From Defluviitoga tunisiensis (lineage in GTDB: Bacteria > Thermotogota > Thermotogae > Petrotogales > Petrotogaceae), in the NCBI RefSeq assembly GCF_000953715.1, contig NZ_LN824141.1, positions 1,366,501 to 1,430,500 on the forward strand: a DNA stretch of 64,000 nt, in the 5' to 3' direction. Shown piece by piece: positions 53,337 through 63,749 of this stretch. The notes below the pieces were generated by a model. That model worked only from the letters and a program-made list of their open reading frames with translations, was not told the DNA's origin and ran no database searches. The position numbers and the translations under genes are program-made. Each line of letters starts with the position of its first letter. The first letter of the stretch is position 1.

Positions 53337-55139
53337 TTAATTATCTTCTTCAGAATCTGTAGATGATGTTCCTGTTGTTGCTCCAGGGTCTTGATTGGGA
53401 TAAATATGCTGACCTATCTTAATTATTTCCTGCTGCAATTCATCCATTAATATCTTAATTTTACCGATATTATCTTCTTCAATTGCTTGTTTTAGCTCAT
53501 TATTTTTTGATTCGATGGTATTTTTGAGATCTTCAGGGATTTTATCACCATGTTCACGTAAAGTCTTTTCAGTTTGATAAACTAGTTCGTCAGCTTGATT
53601 CTTAAGTTCAATCTCTTCTCTAATTTTTTTATCTTGTTGTTCATATGCTTGAGCGTCTTTAATCATCTTTTCAATTTGATCTCTACTAAGCTTCTGCCTA
53701 CCAGTGACAACCATTGATTGTTGTTTTTGGGTTCCTAAATCCTTAGCTGATACACTTACTATGCCATTTGTGTCAATATCAAAAGTTACTTCTATTTGTG
53801 GAACACCTCTTGGCGCAGGTGGAATTCCTGTAAGTTTAAAACTTCCCAGGAAAAAGTTATCTCTTGCAAGAGGTCTTTCTCCTTGATAAACTCTAATTTC
53901 AACTTCAGTTTGCCCGTCAACGGCAGTTGTAAAGACTTTTGATTTTTTTATAGGTATTTTGGTATTTCTGGGAATAATTACTTCCATCAATCCACCCTTG
54001 ACCTCAACTCCTAGAGACAAAGGAGTAACATCTACTAATACCAAGTCTCTATCAGTATCTCCAACCATAATGGAAGCCTGAACAGCAGCACCAACTGCAA
54101 CAGCCTCATCTGGATTAACATTCTTTGAAGGTTCCTTCCCAAAATAAGTGGAAACGAGTCTTTGAACGTATGGAATCCTGGTAGAACCACCAACGAGTAA
54201 AACAGCATCGATATCTTGTGGTGTAAGTTTTGCGTCTTTCATGGCATTTTCTATGGGCGTTCTTGTAGATTCTACTAAATCTCTAATTAATTCTTCAAAT
54301 TTTGCTCTTGTCAATTTTTTCTCTAAATGAACAGGTTGTCCATCAACAACTGTTATGAAAGGTAGATTAATGTCAGTTTCCAATTTAGAAGACAATTCGA
54401 TTTTCGCATTTTCTGCTGCTTCTTTCAATCTCTGCATAGCTTGTTTATCGTTTCTTAAATTGATTTTATAATCTTTGTTAAATTCATCAACTAACCAATC
54501 AATAATTCTTTGGTCAAAGTCGTCACCACCAAGATGGTTTAAACCAGAAGTTGCTATAACTTCTATGATGTCGTCTCCAATGTCTAAAATAGAAACGTCG
54601 AAAGTTCCTCCACCTAAATCGTAAACTACTATACGTTTTTCTTCTTCTGATCTATCCAATCCAAACGCAATTGCTGCAGCTGTAGGCTCATTTATTATTC
54701 TCAAAACTTCCAATCCTGCAATTTCCCCTGCTTCTTTAGTAGCTTGCCTTTGAGCATCATTAAAGTATGCAGGTACAGTAATTACTGCCTTCTTAATTTT
54801 GCCACCTAGATATTCCTCTGCATCTTTAACAAGTTTTTTTAAAATAAAAGCACTTATTTGTTGTGGAGTATAAACTTTATCATCAATTTTAATGGTATAA
54901 TCACTGCCCATATATCTTTTAATTGATCTGACTGTTCTTTCAGCATTCAAAATTACTTGTCTTTTAGCAGGTTCTCCCACCAAAATTTGACCATCTTTTG
55001 TAAATGAAACAATTGAAGGTGTCGTTCTTTTACCCTCTGCATTTGGAATAACTTCAGGATTCCCATCAGGTTTAACCCAGGCAATAGCTGAATTAGTGGT
55101 TCCCAGATCGATTCCTACTACGAATTCTTTATTGCTCAT
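53337..55139 (-). CDS. dnaK: Chaperone DnaK (Hsp70)
   Basis: DnaK binds exposed hydrophobic segments of proteins in an ATP-driven cycle. The ATPase domain starts [15 protein letters not shown] and has [19 protein letters not shown], '[17 protein letters not shown]' and '[15 protein letters not shown]'. The substrate-binding domain has [20 protein letters not shown] and the helical lid follows. The 600-residue length and acidic tail (SSTDSEEDN) are normal. AGGAGG precedes the ATG. grpE, dnaJ and hrcA are not adjacent, so dnaK is a separate unit with its own promoter at 55221-55249. Confidence 0.97.
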   Translation of the reverse strand: MSNKEFVVGIDLGTTNSAIAWVKPDGNPEVIPNAEGKRTTPSIVSFTKDGQILVGEPAKRQVILNAERTVRSIKRYMGSDYTIKIDDKVYTPQQISAFILKKLVKDAEEYLGGKIKKAVITVPAYFNDAQRQATKEAGEIAGLEVLRIINEPTAAAIAFGLDRSEEEKRIVVYDLGGGTFDVSILDIGDDIIEVIATSGLNHLGGDDFDQRIIDWLVDEFNKDYKINLRNDKQAMQRLKEAAENAKIELSSKLETDINLPFITVVDGQPVHLEKKLTRAKFEELIRDLVESTRTPIENAMKDAKLTPQDIDAVLLVGGSTRIPYVQRLVSTYFGKEPSKNVNPDEAVAVGAAVQASIMVGDTDRDLVLVDVTPLSLGVEVKGGLMEVIIPRNTKIPIKKSKVFTTAVDGQTEVEIRVYQGERPLARDNFFLGSFKLTGIPPAPRGVPQIEVTFDIDTNGIVSVSAKDLGTQKQQSMVVTGRQKLSRDQIEKMIKDAQAYEQQDKKIREEIELKNQADELVYQTEKTLREHGDKIPEDLKNTIESKNNELKQAIEEDNIGKIKILMDELQQEIIKIGQHIYPNQDPGATTGTSSTDSEEDN

Positions 55140-55220
55140 TTTAATACCTCCTTTGAAATGACTTATTCAACTTATTTTTTGTATATATAAGGCATTATTT
55201 ATCTATAACCCTTTACTTAT

Positions 55221-55249
55221 ATTATACTTTAAAAGAAAGAAATTTTCAA
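55221..55249 (-). promoter_or_regulatory. Promoter of dnaK
   Basis: On the minus strand TTGAAA (55244-55249) and TATAAT (55221-55226) are exactly 17 bases apart, about 80 bases before the ATG. Confidence 0.8.
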
Positions 55250-55336
55250 GTGTAAAAGTCAAAAGGGATATACATGCCAAACCACCTTTATATAAGCATT
55301 GCATATATTCTAAATATAATCTTAATAATAACGTAT

Positions 55337-55359
55337 ATCACTCTTAATGCAAGAGTGAA
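55337..55359 (-). promoter_or_regulatory. CIRCE-like inverted repeat or terminator hairpin
   Basis: CACTC-N9-GAGTG at 55339-55357 matches the core of the HrcA operator CIRCE (GCACTC-N9-GAGTGC) in arm sequence and spacing, though the outer arm bases differ. It lies about 90 bases upstream of the dnaK promoter. The same bases form a CACTCTT-GCATT-AAGAGTG hairpin 30 bases after the cyclo-ligase stop, so it may instead be that gene's weak terminator. Confidence 0.45.
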
Positions 55360-55387
55360 AAAATTGATTTCCTAATTTATTATTTTC

Positions 55388-55930
55388 TTATTGTATAATT
55401 CTTTTTTCTGTTATTACTATATCAACTTTAATATCGTTTTCGTTTTCCTCAAAATAATTAACAAGTTGAAAGTCGAAAATGATCCCAATAAGTAATGTTT
55501 TTTTGTTTTCTATAAAGTAATTATCGTAATATCCTCCTCCATATCCAATTCTATATTTTCTTAAATCATACGCAATTGCGGGAATAATGTATATATCTAT
55601 TTGAGATGAAAAGTCGTTATTTATAGGTTCTGGAATTTTGTATTTGTTAGCTTTTAACAAATCTAAAGAATGTAATCTTGACATAAACATCTTCTTTCCG
55701 ATTAACTTAGGTAAATACACTTCTTTTGATTCTTTTAATAATTTTTCAATTAAGGGTAAAGTATTAACCTCGTTTTTTATAGGATAATATAAAGCAATAG
55801 ATTTATAATCGAGATCTTGCAATATTAGCAATACTTTCTTGATTATTTCTTTTGAATATTGTTCGTAAAATTGTGGCTTTAAATTTATTCTTTTTTTTAA
55901 AATCTCTCTGCGAATTTCTTCTTTTGTCAT
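55388..55930 (-). CDS. 5-formyltetrahydrofolate cyclo-ligase
   Basis: This enzyme (MTHFS, YgfA family) converts 5-formyl-THF to 5,10-methenyl-THF with ATP. The family signature 'YRIGYGGGYYDNYF' is near residue 135, and the N-terminal 'EIRREILKKRINL' and KEVYLPKLIGKKM are also typical. I use the ATG at 55930, with AAGGAGAT upstream, giving 180 residues, the usual length. The frame is open further, to 55969, but without a ribosome site. Confidence 0.92.
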   Translation of the reverse strand: MTKEEIRREILKKRINLKPQFYEQYSKEIIKKVLLILQDLDYKSIALYYPIKNEVNTLPLIEKLLKESKEVYLPKLIGKKMFMSRLHSLDLLKANKYKIPEPINNDFSSQIDIYIIPAIAYDLRKYRIGYGGGYYDNYFIENKKTLLIGIIFDFQLVNYFEENENDIKVDIVITEKRIIQ

Positions 55931-56078
55931 TTTTATCTCCTTCTGTAAAATATGAAAATTAAAAATCAACTTAATAGTTTATTATTGATTTTTTCACAAC
56001 TCATTGATTTTATGATATGATAATATTATTATATTAATATTTATTATATTAACTTATTTAATTAGATGGAGGTTATAC

Positions 56079-57554
56079 ATGCAATATTTTTTTACTTTAA
56101 TTTCTGGGATATTAACAGGTTTAGCGATGCCTGGGAATCTTTTTTCTTTTATTATCTGGTTTTCGTTAGTCTTTTTTCTTCGAAATATGGTCAATTCAAA
56201 GAATTATTATCAAAGATTTCTTCATACTATTATTTTTTCGGCTTCAATGTTAGTGACAACACTTTGGTGGTTATTTCCCACTTTAACCAAAAATATACCT
56301 CAAGTTTTGCAAAACTATCCATCATTTTTAGGATTCTTAGGATTTGTAGGAATGATCATTTTACTTATTCTTCCCTATCTAATAATTTGGCTTTTAGCTG
56401 AACTTTTTCATAGAAAAAACAGGACATACAATTTATTGTATCTTTCTTTATTTTATTCTCTTGCTTTTACTAGTGCTGAGATATTAAGGGAGTTTGGAGA
56501 TTTAGCATTTACTGGAGGAAATTTGGCTTATGCTCTATACGACCACACCGGGTTAATTCAACTAGTATCAATAATAGGTCCTATGGGTATTACTTTTATT
56601 ATTGTTTTTGTTAACTCATTGATAGCTTTTGATAAAACAAGAAATCGTAGTATTAATATGCTTATTATTTTCTCTTTTATTTACTTATTAAATTTTAGTA
56701 TAGTTAGATTTTTACCTGATATTAATTATACTAATAATTCAATAAAAATTGGAGCAATACAGACTAATATACCTCAAGAAATTAAATATTCTTCTGATAT
56801 TTACAAAAATTATTCAGTTTTTTCAAAAAATATATCTGATTTTCAAAGTAAAGATGTTGATTTGATAGTATTTCCCGAATCGTCGTTTCTAGAAGATATT
56901 TCTAATTCTGATGTATTAGATTATATGAAAATGGATATTCAAAATTCGTCCAAACCCGTCATTATAGGTTATCCACGTTTTGATGGAGAAAATTATTTTA
57001 ACTCTGTATGGTTTTATAATGAATATGGTACTGTAATTAATGTTTATGATAAAATTAAATTAACGCCTTTTGCGGAATTTTTGCCTTATGAAGCTTTTTT
57101 TAATAATTTTCAGATGTTTAAATTGTTAAGGTATTATAGTCCTGGGGAAAAATTCAATATTTTTGAAATAGATAGTAAAAAATTTGGCGTTCAAATATGT
57201 TTTGAAACATATTTTCCTGAAATTTCTGCTTCTCAGGTTAAAAAAGGTGCGGGGTTTTTAATAGCAGTTACTAATGATGGATGGTTTAATTCAAAAACGG
57301 CACTTTTGCAGCATTATACTCAAGGAATTTTTAGAGCACTTGAAACAAGAAGAGATTTTGTGCAGATATCTAACACAGGTTTGACAGGATCAATTGATCG
57401 ATATGGTAGAATAACTAATGTTTTTAAAGATCGACAAGAGAATAATGGCATTCTTTACGTTAATTACAATGATTCTTTTACTATATATTCGCAGATTTCA
57501 GCTTTATTAAAAGTTATCATTTTGATTTTAGCTTTATTGATTGCAATTTTTTAG
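56079..57554 (+). CDS. lnt: Apolipoprotein N-acyltransferase
   Basis: Lnt adds the third acyl chain to the N-terminal Cys of lipoproteins, in the inner membrane. The N-terminal ~210 residues hold about six hydrophobic segments, and the rest is a nitrilase-type domain. The catalytic triad is visible as E267 (VFPESSF), K327 (DKIKLTPFAEFLPYE) and C374 (GVQICFE), and a final hydrophobic helix ends the protein. The 491-residue length is normal. GGAGG precedes the ATG. Its presence implies triacylated lipoproteins and so a two-membrane envelope, in line with the Lpt-type gene at 41994. Confidence 0.94.
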   Translation: MQYFFTLISGILTGLAMPGNLFSFIIWFSLVFFLRNMVNSKNYYQRFLHTIIFSASMLVTTLWWLFPTLTKNIPQVLQNYPSFLGFLGFVGMIILLILPYLIIWLLAELFHRKNRTYNLLYLSLFYSLAFTSAEILREFGDLAFTGGNLAYALYDHTGLIQLVSIIGPMGITFIIVFVNSLIAFDKTRNRSINMLIIFSFIYLLNFSIVRFLPDINYTNNSIKIGAIQTNIPQEIKYSSDIYKNYSVFSKNISDFQSKDVDLIVFPESSFLEDISNSDVLDYMKMDIQNSSKPVIIGYPRFDGENYFNSVWFYNEYGTVINVYDKIKLTPFAEFLPYEAFFNNFQMFKLLRYYSPGEKFNIFEIDSKKFGVQICFETYFPEISASQVKKGAGFLIAVTNDGWFNSKTALLQHYTQGIFRALETRRDFVQISNTGLTGSIDRYGRITNVFKDRQENNGILYVNYNDSFTIYSQISALLKVIILILALLIAIF

Positions 57555-57800
57555 AGAGTATAAAAAATTTATAAATTTAATATTATTATATTCAATTAGA
57601 TTAGCGTTATCTATCACGAAAGTACAGGTAACACTAATTTTATATAATAAGAATAAATGAAATAGCAAATAATGAAACCAAAACATTACATTTTGTTATA
57701 AAATTTAGTTATTAATTTACAATCTTTTGTTATAATCAATTTGAATAAAGATTTGAGTTGTATTAACGTATTAGGTTATTATGGAATAAAGTAAACGAAT

Positions 57801-57955
57801 CCTTTGGTACAAGTACCGGATAGTTAAAAAATTAAGAATTAGTGAGGATTAGAACTGAGGAGTATTTTGTAAAAATAATTGAATATTAAACATATATATA
57901 ATGCAGATTTTACAATTTCTGAGGACAGCAAAAAAATCATAAGGAGGGATTTATT
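57801..57955 (+). promoter_or_regulatory. Partial leader module upstream of dps
   Basis: This copy lacks palindromes I and II but keeps palindrome III (TTTGGTA-CAAG-TACCGGA, 57803-57820, two T-G wobbles). It also keeps the linker AAGAATTAGTGAGGATTAGAA and the conserved 3' block, with TATAAT at 57897-57902, 53 bases before the dps ATG. The rest of the gap (57555-57800) is AT-rich with nothing I recognise. Confidence 0.65.
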
Positions 57956-58444
57956 ATGAATAAAGCTGGAAAAATTGAAGTAAACATATATTTGGATGAG
58001 AAAGCAAGAGAAACGATTTCTAGAGAATTAAACTTATATTTATCAAATTTACAAGTATTTTATGCAAAATTGCATAATTTACATTGGAATGTAGAAGGTA
58101 GGAATTTTTTTAAGGTTCACGAAAAATTAGAAGAGTATTATGACTATGTATCTGACCATATTGATGAAATTGCTGAAAGAATCCTTACTTTAGGATATAG
58201 GCCATTAGTGAAATTAAGTGATTATGCTCAAAATGCGACGTTAAAAGAAATTGACAGTAAAAGGTATGATGTGGAAGAATCATTAAATATTGTTTTGAAA
58301 GACTTTTCAGAATTAATAGGACAACTTAGAAATATAATCAAGCTTGTTCAAGAGTATGGAGATGAAGGAACTGCAGATATATTAATAGGTTCTCTCAAGG
58401 AATTTGAGAAAGACTCATGGATGCTTAGAGCTACATTATCTTAA
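57956..58444 (+). CDS. dps: Dps-family ferritin-like DNA-protecting protein
   Basis: Dps proteins form 12-mers that oxidise and store iron and can protect DNA under stress. The ferroxidase ligands expected between subunits are present as His43 (NLHWNVEG), His55 (FFKVHEKLEE), Asp70 and Glu74 (DHIDEIAER), with the family spacing. The 162-residue length is normal. The N-terminal tail is short and has few Lys, so DNA binding is uncertain. GGAGGG precedes the ATG. It is one of the four genes behind the repeat-type leader. Confidence 0.93.
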   Translation: MNKAGKIEVNIYLDEKARETISRELNLYLSNLQVFYAKLHNLHWNVEGRNFFKVHEKLEEYYDYVSDHIDEIAERILTLGYRPLVKLSDYAQNATLKEIDSKRYDVEESLNIVLKDFSELIGQLRNIIKLVQEYGDEGTADILIGSLKEFEKDSWMLRATLS

Positions 58445-58455
58445 AAATTTAAACA

Positions 58456-58484
58456 ACAAAAAGCGGCAGAAGCCGCTTTTTTAA
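58456..58484. terminator. Bidirectional terminator between dps and xylB
   Basis: AAAAAGCGGC and GCCGCTTTTT form a 10-bp stem around AGAA, with T-runs in both directions, between two converging genes. Confidence 0.93.
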
Positions 58485-58489
58485 TTTAA

Positions 58490-59965
58490 TTATAAATTTA
58501 AAAATTTTGCCATTTGTATATAATTCTGTTTTAATGAAAAATACAATTTTTTGTATATCTCATAAAGTTCATCGTATATCTCAAACAAGTTATCGTCAGG
58601 TTCTATTATTTCTTTTATTTTAACCCAATTTAAGACATGTTCTAGATTTTGTCCATTTCCTAATGCAGCAAGCATAGAAGCTCCATAAGCTCCCCCTTCA
58701 TCTATTTGAGGTATCTTTATGGGCATTTTAAAATTTGCTGCGACTAATTTAATCCATGTTTTATTTTTAGCTCCTCCACCTACTATTCTCATATCTTTGA
58801 TTTCTGTCTTTTCTTTTATAAGTTCAAATGAGTCCCTTAATCCAAAAGTAATGCCTTCCATTGTGGCCCTTAGTATATCATTTTCATTATTTATCGAAGA
58901 TATCCCGAAAATTACTCCGCGAGCGTTGGGGTCCCTATGTGGAGTTCTCTCTCCATTAAGATAAGGAAGAAATATTATTCCATTTGATCCAGGTTTAGAA
59001 TTGTTTATTCTTTCTTCTATTTCATCCCAGCTTGAATGCGGGAAAAAGTGGTCTCTTACCCAATTTAATGTGTTGGCAGCAGATAGCATCACACCCATAT
59101 AATAATATTTATTTTCAAGTACATGGTTGAAATAATGTATTTTCCCTTCTAAATCTGGTTTTTTGTTTTCAGTTATTGTTAGAACAGTTCCTGATGTTCC
59201 AATACTTACCATGGATTCACCTTTTTTGGAAATGCCTATTCCAAATGCAGCAGCAGCGTTATCTGCTCCACCCGAAACTATTTTACAGTTGTTCCACCCT
59301 AACTGACTTTTTAATTCGTTTCTTAGTTCTCCTCTGTCGTCGTAAGATAAATAAATATCAGGCATTATACTAATATCAATTTCAAATTTTTCAAATACTT
59401 CACTATCCCATGTATTCTTATTAACATTAAAACAAGCGGTTCCAGATGCGTCAGAATAATCTATTCCTAAATTTCCTGTTAATTTGTAGATTATATAATC
59501 TTTTGGAAGCAATATTTTTTTTATCTTGTTAAAATTAGCTCGTTCATTTTCTTTTATCCATAGAATCTTTGGAAAAGTAAAACCTTCAAGAAACGGATTT
59601 CCCATTTTTTCAATTACTTTTGTTTCTCCCCCCATAATTTCAGTTGCTTTTTTACATTGTTGAGTAGTTCTTTGGTCACACCACAAAATGGCTGGTCTAA
59701 TAACTTGAAAATTTTTATCTAAACAAACTAAACTATGCATTTGGCCTGAAAAACCAATAGCAGATATAGTATGTTTTAGAGAAACATTTCTTAATATTTC
59801 AAGAACACCTTCCCACCACAAATTGGGGTCTTGTTCTGCCCAACCAGGCTTTGGGATGTCCATCTTTAAAGGCCAAGAATAAGTATCTAAAAGTCGTCCA
59901 TTCTCATCAACTACTAATCCTTTAATCGAAGTTGTTCCCACATCGATTCCTAGGTATTTTTCCAT
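58490..59965 (-). CDS. xylB: Xylulokinase
   Basis: Xylulokinase phosphorylates D-xylulose to xylulose 5-phosphate. This FGGY-family kinase starts YLGIDVGTTSIKGLVVD. It also has 'GFSGQMHSLVCLD', LWCDQRTTQQC, 'VSIGTSGTVLTITE', LPYLNGERTPHRDPNARG and the C-terminal 'RIVGGGAKNKTWIKLVA'. The 491-residue length and the MH pair in SGQMHS are typical of xylulokinase. The neighbouring xylA supports this over other FGGY kinases. GAGGTG precedes the ATG. It is the last gene of the cluster. Confidence 0.95.
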   Translation of the reverse strand: MEKYLGIDVGTTSIKGLVVDENGRLLDTYSWPLKMDIPKPGWAEQDPNLWWEGVLEILRNVSLKHTISAIGFSGQMHSLVCLDKNFQVIRPAILWCDQRTTQQCKKATEIMGGETKVIEKMGNPFLEGFTFPKILWIKENERANFNKIKKILLPKDYIIYKLTGNLGIDYSDASGTACFNVNKNTWDSEVFEKFEIDISIMPDIYLSYDDRGELRNELKSQLGWNNCKIVSGGADNAAAAFGIGISKKGESMVSIGTSGTVLTITENKKPDLEGKIHYFNHVLENKYYYMGVMLSAANTLNWVRDHFFPHSSWDEIEERINNSKPGSNGIIFLPYLNGERTPHRDPNARGVIFGISSINNENDILRATMEGITFGLRDSFELIKEKTEIKDMRIVGGGAKNKTWIKLVAANFKMPIKIPQIDEGGAYGASMLAALGNGQNLEHVLNWVKIKEIIEPDDNLFEIYDELYEIYKKLYFSLKQNYIQMAKFLNL

Positions 59966-60000
59966 GACAAATCACCTCAAACAACTATACTGTTTTTTCG

Positions 60001-61197
60001 TTATTTAACTATTTTTTCAGAAAAATCGTCCATAACTCTTAAATTTGCACCTGTTAGACAAGCTGTTTCTATATCAAAAACTGGTTTACAAGTCTTTGTG
60101 AAAGATTTTAAGGCGGGTTTTAAAGCCCTCTGTTTGATTAAGTTTTCTATTTCAATTAAGTATTCATTTGGAAACAAAGAACCATACCCTCCAAAAAGTA
60201 CAAATTCCGGATTCAATATATTTATAAGATTTACTGCTCCTACAGATAAATAATACAACATTTGTTGTACAATTTCATAAGAATTATTTTCTCTTCTTTG
60301 TGATTTATCCAGCAAGTTTTTAAATTTTTCTTCGTAAGTATCTCCTTCAAGTTTTCCATTACTATATTCATATATTTTTGAAATTGTATCTATAGAAGCA
60401 TAAGTTTCCCAACAGCCTTGGTTATTACAAAAACATTTTTCGCCATCAACATGAATACTCATATGTCCAAATTCCCCAGCAGTATAGTTAGGGCCTAAAT
60501 ATATTTGTCCATCAATTAATAAAGCTCCACCAATACCTTGAGATATGAATATGTAAACACCATTGTTTAGATTTTTTATGCTTTTATTAAAATATAATTC
60601 CGCCTGTAACGCCAGCTTTGCCTCATTTGCGATGAAAATCGACTTGTCCCAGTTAGGTAGGTTTCTGAGAAAAGCTTTTTTGAAATTAATGTTATTCCAG
60701 TTAAAATGAGGTACGTATTCTATAATCAAATTGTCTCTGTCTACCATTCCTGGAAAAGAAAATGAAATTCCAGCAATATTTTGTTCTTTATTTTCGCTAT
60801 ATATATGCTCAACAATGGATGAGACTTTTTCAAGAAAAGAAGCAAAACTTTTGGGTGTTTCAAATTTACTTATCTTTTCTATCTGGTTATTTAGATAACC
60901 CATTCCAACAATAGTGCTTTCTACTCCAACTTTTACAATTATCGACATAACAGCCTCTTTCACTGGCTCTAACTTTATAGGTTTTCTGCCAGGTCCTTGC
61001 GAGGACTTTCTTTCTCCTTCTTTAACGAGATTCTTGTCCATTAGATCAAACACAATCTTCGTGACAGTGCTTTTATCTAAACCTGTAAGTTTAGTAATTT
61101 CATTTCTTGATATTTGTGGAGAATATCGAATTAAATTAAAGACCATTAATTTGTTTGAATAGCCCATTCTTTCAGCATTTATTTTCTTTAGCTTCAA
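60001..61197 (-). CDS. ROK-family transcriptional regulator (XylR-like)
   Basis: This is a 398-residue repressor-type protein. The N-terminal winged helix-turn-helix (about 15-70; 'QISRNEITKLTGLDKSTVTKIVFDL', given in part) precedes a sugar-kinase-like ROK domain. The ROK domain keeps the zinc motif CFCNNQGCWETYAS near residue 260 and GQIYLGPNYTAGEFGHMSI. It lies between xylA and xylB on the same strand, so it very likely controls the xylose genes in response to xylose or glucose. The start is TTG with AGGAGG upstream. Confidence 0.92.
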   Translation of the reverse strand: MKLKKINAERMGYSNKLMVFNLIRYSPQISRNEITKLTGLDKSTVTKIVFDLMDKNLVKEGERKSSQGPGRKPIKLEPVKEAVMSIIVKVGVESTIVGMGYLNNQIEKISKFETPKSFASFLEKVSSIVEHIYSENKEQNIAGISFSFPGMVDRDNLIIEYVPHFNWNNINFKKAFLRNLPNWDKSIFIANEAKLALQAELYFNKSIKNLNNGVYIFISQGIGGALLIDGQIYLGPNYTAGEFGHMSIHVDGEKCFCNNQGCWETYASIDTISKIYEYSNGKLEGDTYEEKFKNLLDKSQRRENNSYEIVQQMLYYLSVGAVNLINILNPEFVLFGGYGSLFPNEYLIEIENLIKQRALKPALKSFTKTCKPVFDIETACLTGANLRVMDDFSEKIVK

Positions 61198-61231
61198 AAT
61201 TTAAGTCCTCCTTAAATCAATTTATTAATCA

Positions 61232-62545
61232 TTAAAAAATATATTGATTGATAATATTTTCCAAGTATTCTTGTCTGCCAGATTTAGGTAAAGAAACTTT
61301 CTTGTCAATAACATAGTCTTCAAGTTCTTTTAAATTTGTTGTGCCTTCAACTATCTTTTTACCTATTCCTTCTTTGAAACTATTATATCGTTTTTCAATA
61401 AAATCTTCCAGTACTTTATCTTCTATTATTTTATGAGCTATTTTTAGACCTAAAGCAAATGCGTCCATTCCTGCAATGTGAGCATAAAATAAATCTATAT
61501 CTTCGTAAGACGGTCTTCTCACATGAGCATCAAAGTTTAACCCTCCAGGTGCAATACCTCCATTTTTAAGTATTTCGTACATCGCAAAAACATTTTCATA
61601 CACATTGGTGGGGAATTGATCTGTATCCCATCCAAGTAATAAATCTCCCATATTCGCATCTATGCTTCCTAGGAGATTGTTAATTCTTGCATATCTTAAT
61701 TCATGCTGGAATGTATGTCCTGCCAGTGTTGCGTGATTTGCTTCAATGTTGAATTTAAAATACTTATCTAAGTTATACTTTTGTAGAAATGCATAGGAAT
61801 TAGCCACGTCAAAATCATATTGATGTTTTGTAGGTTCTTTTGGTTTTGGTTCTATTAAAAACTGACCTGTGAATCCTATTTCTTTAGCGTATTCTACCGC
61901 CATATGCATGAATTTAGCTAAATTGTTTAACTCTAATTCCATGTTTGTATTAAGAAGTGTTTCATATCCTTCTCTTCCACCCCAAAATACATAGTTTTCT
62001 CCATTTAATTCTTTGGTAATTTCAAGAGCTTTTTTGACTTGAGCAGATGCGTACGCATAAACATCTGCATCACAAGTTGTAGCTGCTCCTTGCATGAATC
62101 TGGGATGAGCAAACAAGTTAGCAGTTCCCCAAAGTAACTTGATACCACTTTCTTTCATTTTTCCTTTAATATGCTCAACAACTTTATCAAGCAATTTGTT
62201 AGTCTCTCTGAGAGTTTCTTGTTCATCAACTAAATCTCTATCGTGAAAACAAAAATATTTTACACCAAGTTTACTCATAAATTCGAAAGCGGCATCAGCT
62301 CTAGCCAGGGCTTTGTCTAAAGGATCAGTATATTTATTCCATGCTCTTTGAGCACTTTCAACACCAAACATATCTCTTCCTTCTGCGGTAAAGGTGTGCC
62401 AGTAAGCAACAGAAAATCTGAGATGATCCTGCATAGACTTTCCCCCAATTATTTCTTTGGGATTGTAATAATGGAAAGCCAATTGCTCTCTAGACTCTTT
62501 TCCAACGTATTCAATTTGTTTTATTCCTTTGAAATATTCACTCAT
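61232..62545 (-). CDS. xylA: D-xylose isomerase
   Basis: Xylose isomerase converts D-xylose to D-xylulose and needs two divalent metal ions. The 437-residue protein is a class II enzyme (long N-terminus). It has [10 protein letters not shown] with the active His, [21 protein letters not shown], '[16 protein letters not shown]', [34 protein letters not shown], and [20 protein letters not shown], which carry the metal-binding Glu, Asp and His. GGAGGG precedes the ATG. It sits in the ABC transporter-xylA-ROK-xylB order. Confidence 0.97.
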   Translation of the reverse strand: MSEYFKGIKQIEYVGKESREQLAFHYYNPKEIIGGKSMQDHLRFSVAYWHTFTAEGRDMFGVESAQRAWNKYTDPLDKALARADAAFEFMSKLGVKYFCFHDRDLVDEQETLRETNKLLDKVVEHIKGKMKESGIKLLWGTANLFAHPRFMQGAATTCDADVYAYASAQVKKALEITKELNGENYVFWGGREGYETLLNTNMELELNNLAKFMHMAVEYAKEIGFTGQFLIEPKPKEPTKHQYDFDVANSYAFLQKYNLDKYFKFNIEANHATLAGHTFQHELRYARINNLLGSIDANMGDLLLGWDTDQFPTNVYENVFAMYEILKNGGIAPGGLNFDAHVRRPSYEDIDLFYAHIAGMDAFALGLKIAHKIIEDKVLEDFIEKRYNSFKEGIGKKIVEGTTNLKELEDYVIDKKVSLPKSGRQEYLENIINQYIF

Positions 62546-62615
62546 TTTGTACCCTCCATCAAATAATTAGTTAAAAAATTTGTATGTAGAACGTTATGGT
62601 AAAAAATTAATAGTT

Positions 62616-63749
62616 TTAGGCTTCTCTTTTTTTGCTTATCACATCGAACCACACAGCAAACAGGAGAACTAAACCTTTAATTATAGATTGCCAAAAAACT
62701 TCAACGTTTAATAAGCTCATGCCATTATCTAAACTTGTCATAACTATAGCTCCTACAACCGCTCCGAAGGTAGTTCCAATACCTCCCATTAAACTTGCTC
62801 CTCCTATGACGCAAGCGGCGATTGTATCCAATTCGGCACCTTCTCCAGCTGAAACAGCTGCAGCATTTAATCTTGATGTTAAAAAAACGCCTCCTAATGA
62901 TGCAAGAAGACCATTAATCATAAAAACAATAAGAGTAATCTTTTTTATATTTATTCCCGAAAGTATAGCAGCTTTGCTGTTTCCTCCTATAGCATAAATA
63001 TATCGACCAAAAACTGTATTTTGTGTGATGTATGCAAACAAAAGTAAGATTATAATCATTATTAAAAGAGGGAATGGAAGTCCATTATAAGAATTGAAAA
63101 TAATGACAAATAAATTTATGAGAATTATGTATAGAGCAACTTTCACAAACTCAAATCGGGTAGAAGATGAATCAATATTGTAAGACTTCTTTTTTTTCCA
63201 TGATCGAAATTCTGAGATTATAATCATTATCGATGCAATAATTCCCAATAGAATACCAAATGAATTTGAAAGATAACCTTTTCCTAAAAAAGTAAAAAAA
63301 TGGCTCATAGGTCCTATAGTAATACCTTTCGTTATCCCCATTAAAATGCCTCTAAAAATAAGCATTCCTCCTAAAGTTACAATAAAAGAAGGTACTCCTT
63401 TGTAAGCTATCCAATATCCATTCCATAAACCTAACAATAACCCTATCCCAAGAGTAATAATCATTGATAAAACTGGATTAATACCTTTCCAAACATCAAG
63501 AATAGCTAATATACCTCCTGAAAGTCCAACTATAGATCCAACAGAGAGATCTATTTCACCTAGAATGATGACCATAACCATGCCTATAGCTAATAGAGAA
63601 ATAAAAACTGATTGTCTAAATAAATTGGAGATATTTCGAGCAGATAAAAATGATCCCTTTGTCATTATAGTAAATATAAGCCATATTACAAGAAGAGCGA
63701 TAATCATCATATATGATCTTAAATCAACTTTCTTTTTGTTAGTCTTCAT
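62616..63749 (-). CDS. xylH: Xylose-type sugar ABC transporter permease
   Basis: This is a pentose/ribose-family (RbsC/XylH) permease with about ten hydrophobic segments in 377 residues. Conserved blocks are [22 protein letters not shown] near the N-terminus, '[21 protein letters not shown]', [22 protein letters not shown], and '[17 protein letters not shown]' near the end. Length near 380, rather than ~320, fits XylH better than RbsC. The ATG overlaps the ATPase stop by four bases, so it is coupled. The xylA neighbour supports xylose as the substrate. Confidence 0.92.
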   Translation of the reverse strand: MKTNKKKVDLRSYMMIIALLVIWLIFTIMTKGSFLSARNISNLFRQSVFISLLAIGMVMVIILGEIDLSVGSIVGLSGGILAILDVWKGINPVLSMIITLGIGLLLGLWNGYWIAYKGVPSFIVTLGGMLIFRGILMGITKGITIGPMSHFFTFLGKGYLSNSFGILLGIIASIMIIISEFRSWKKKKSYNIDSSSTRFEFVKVALYIILINLFVIIFNSYNGLPFPLLIMIIILLLFAYITQNTVFGRYIYAIGGNSKAAILSGINIKKITLIVFMINGLLASLGGVFLTSRLNAAAVSAGEGAELDTIAACVIGGASLMGGIGTTFGAVVGAIVMTSLDNGMSLLNVEVFWQSIIKGLVLLFAVWFDVISKKREA

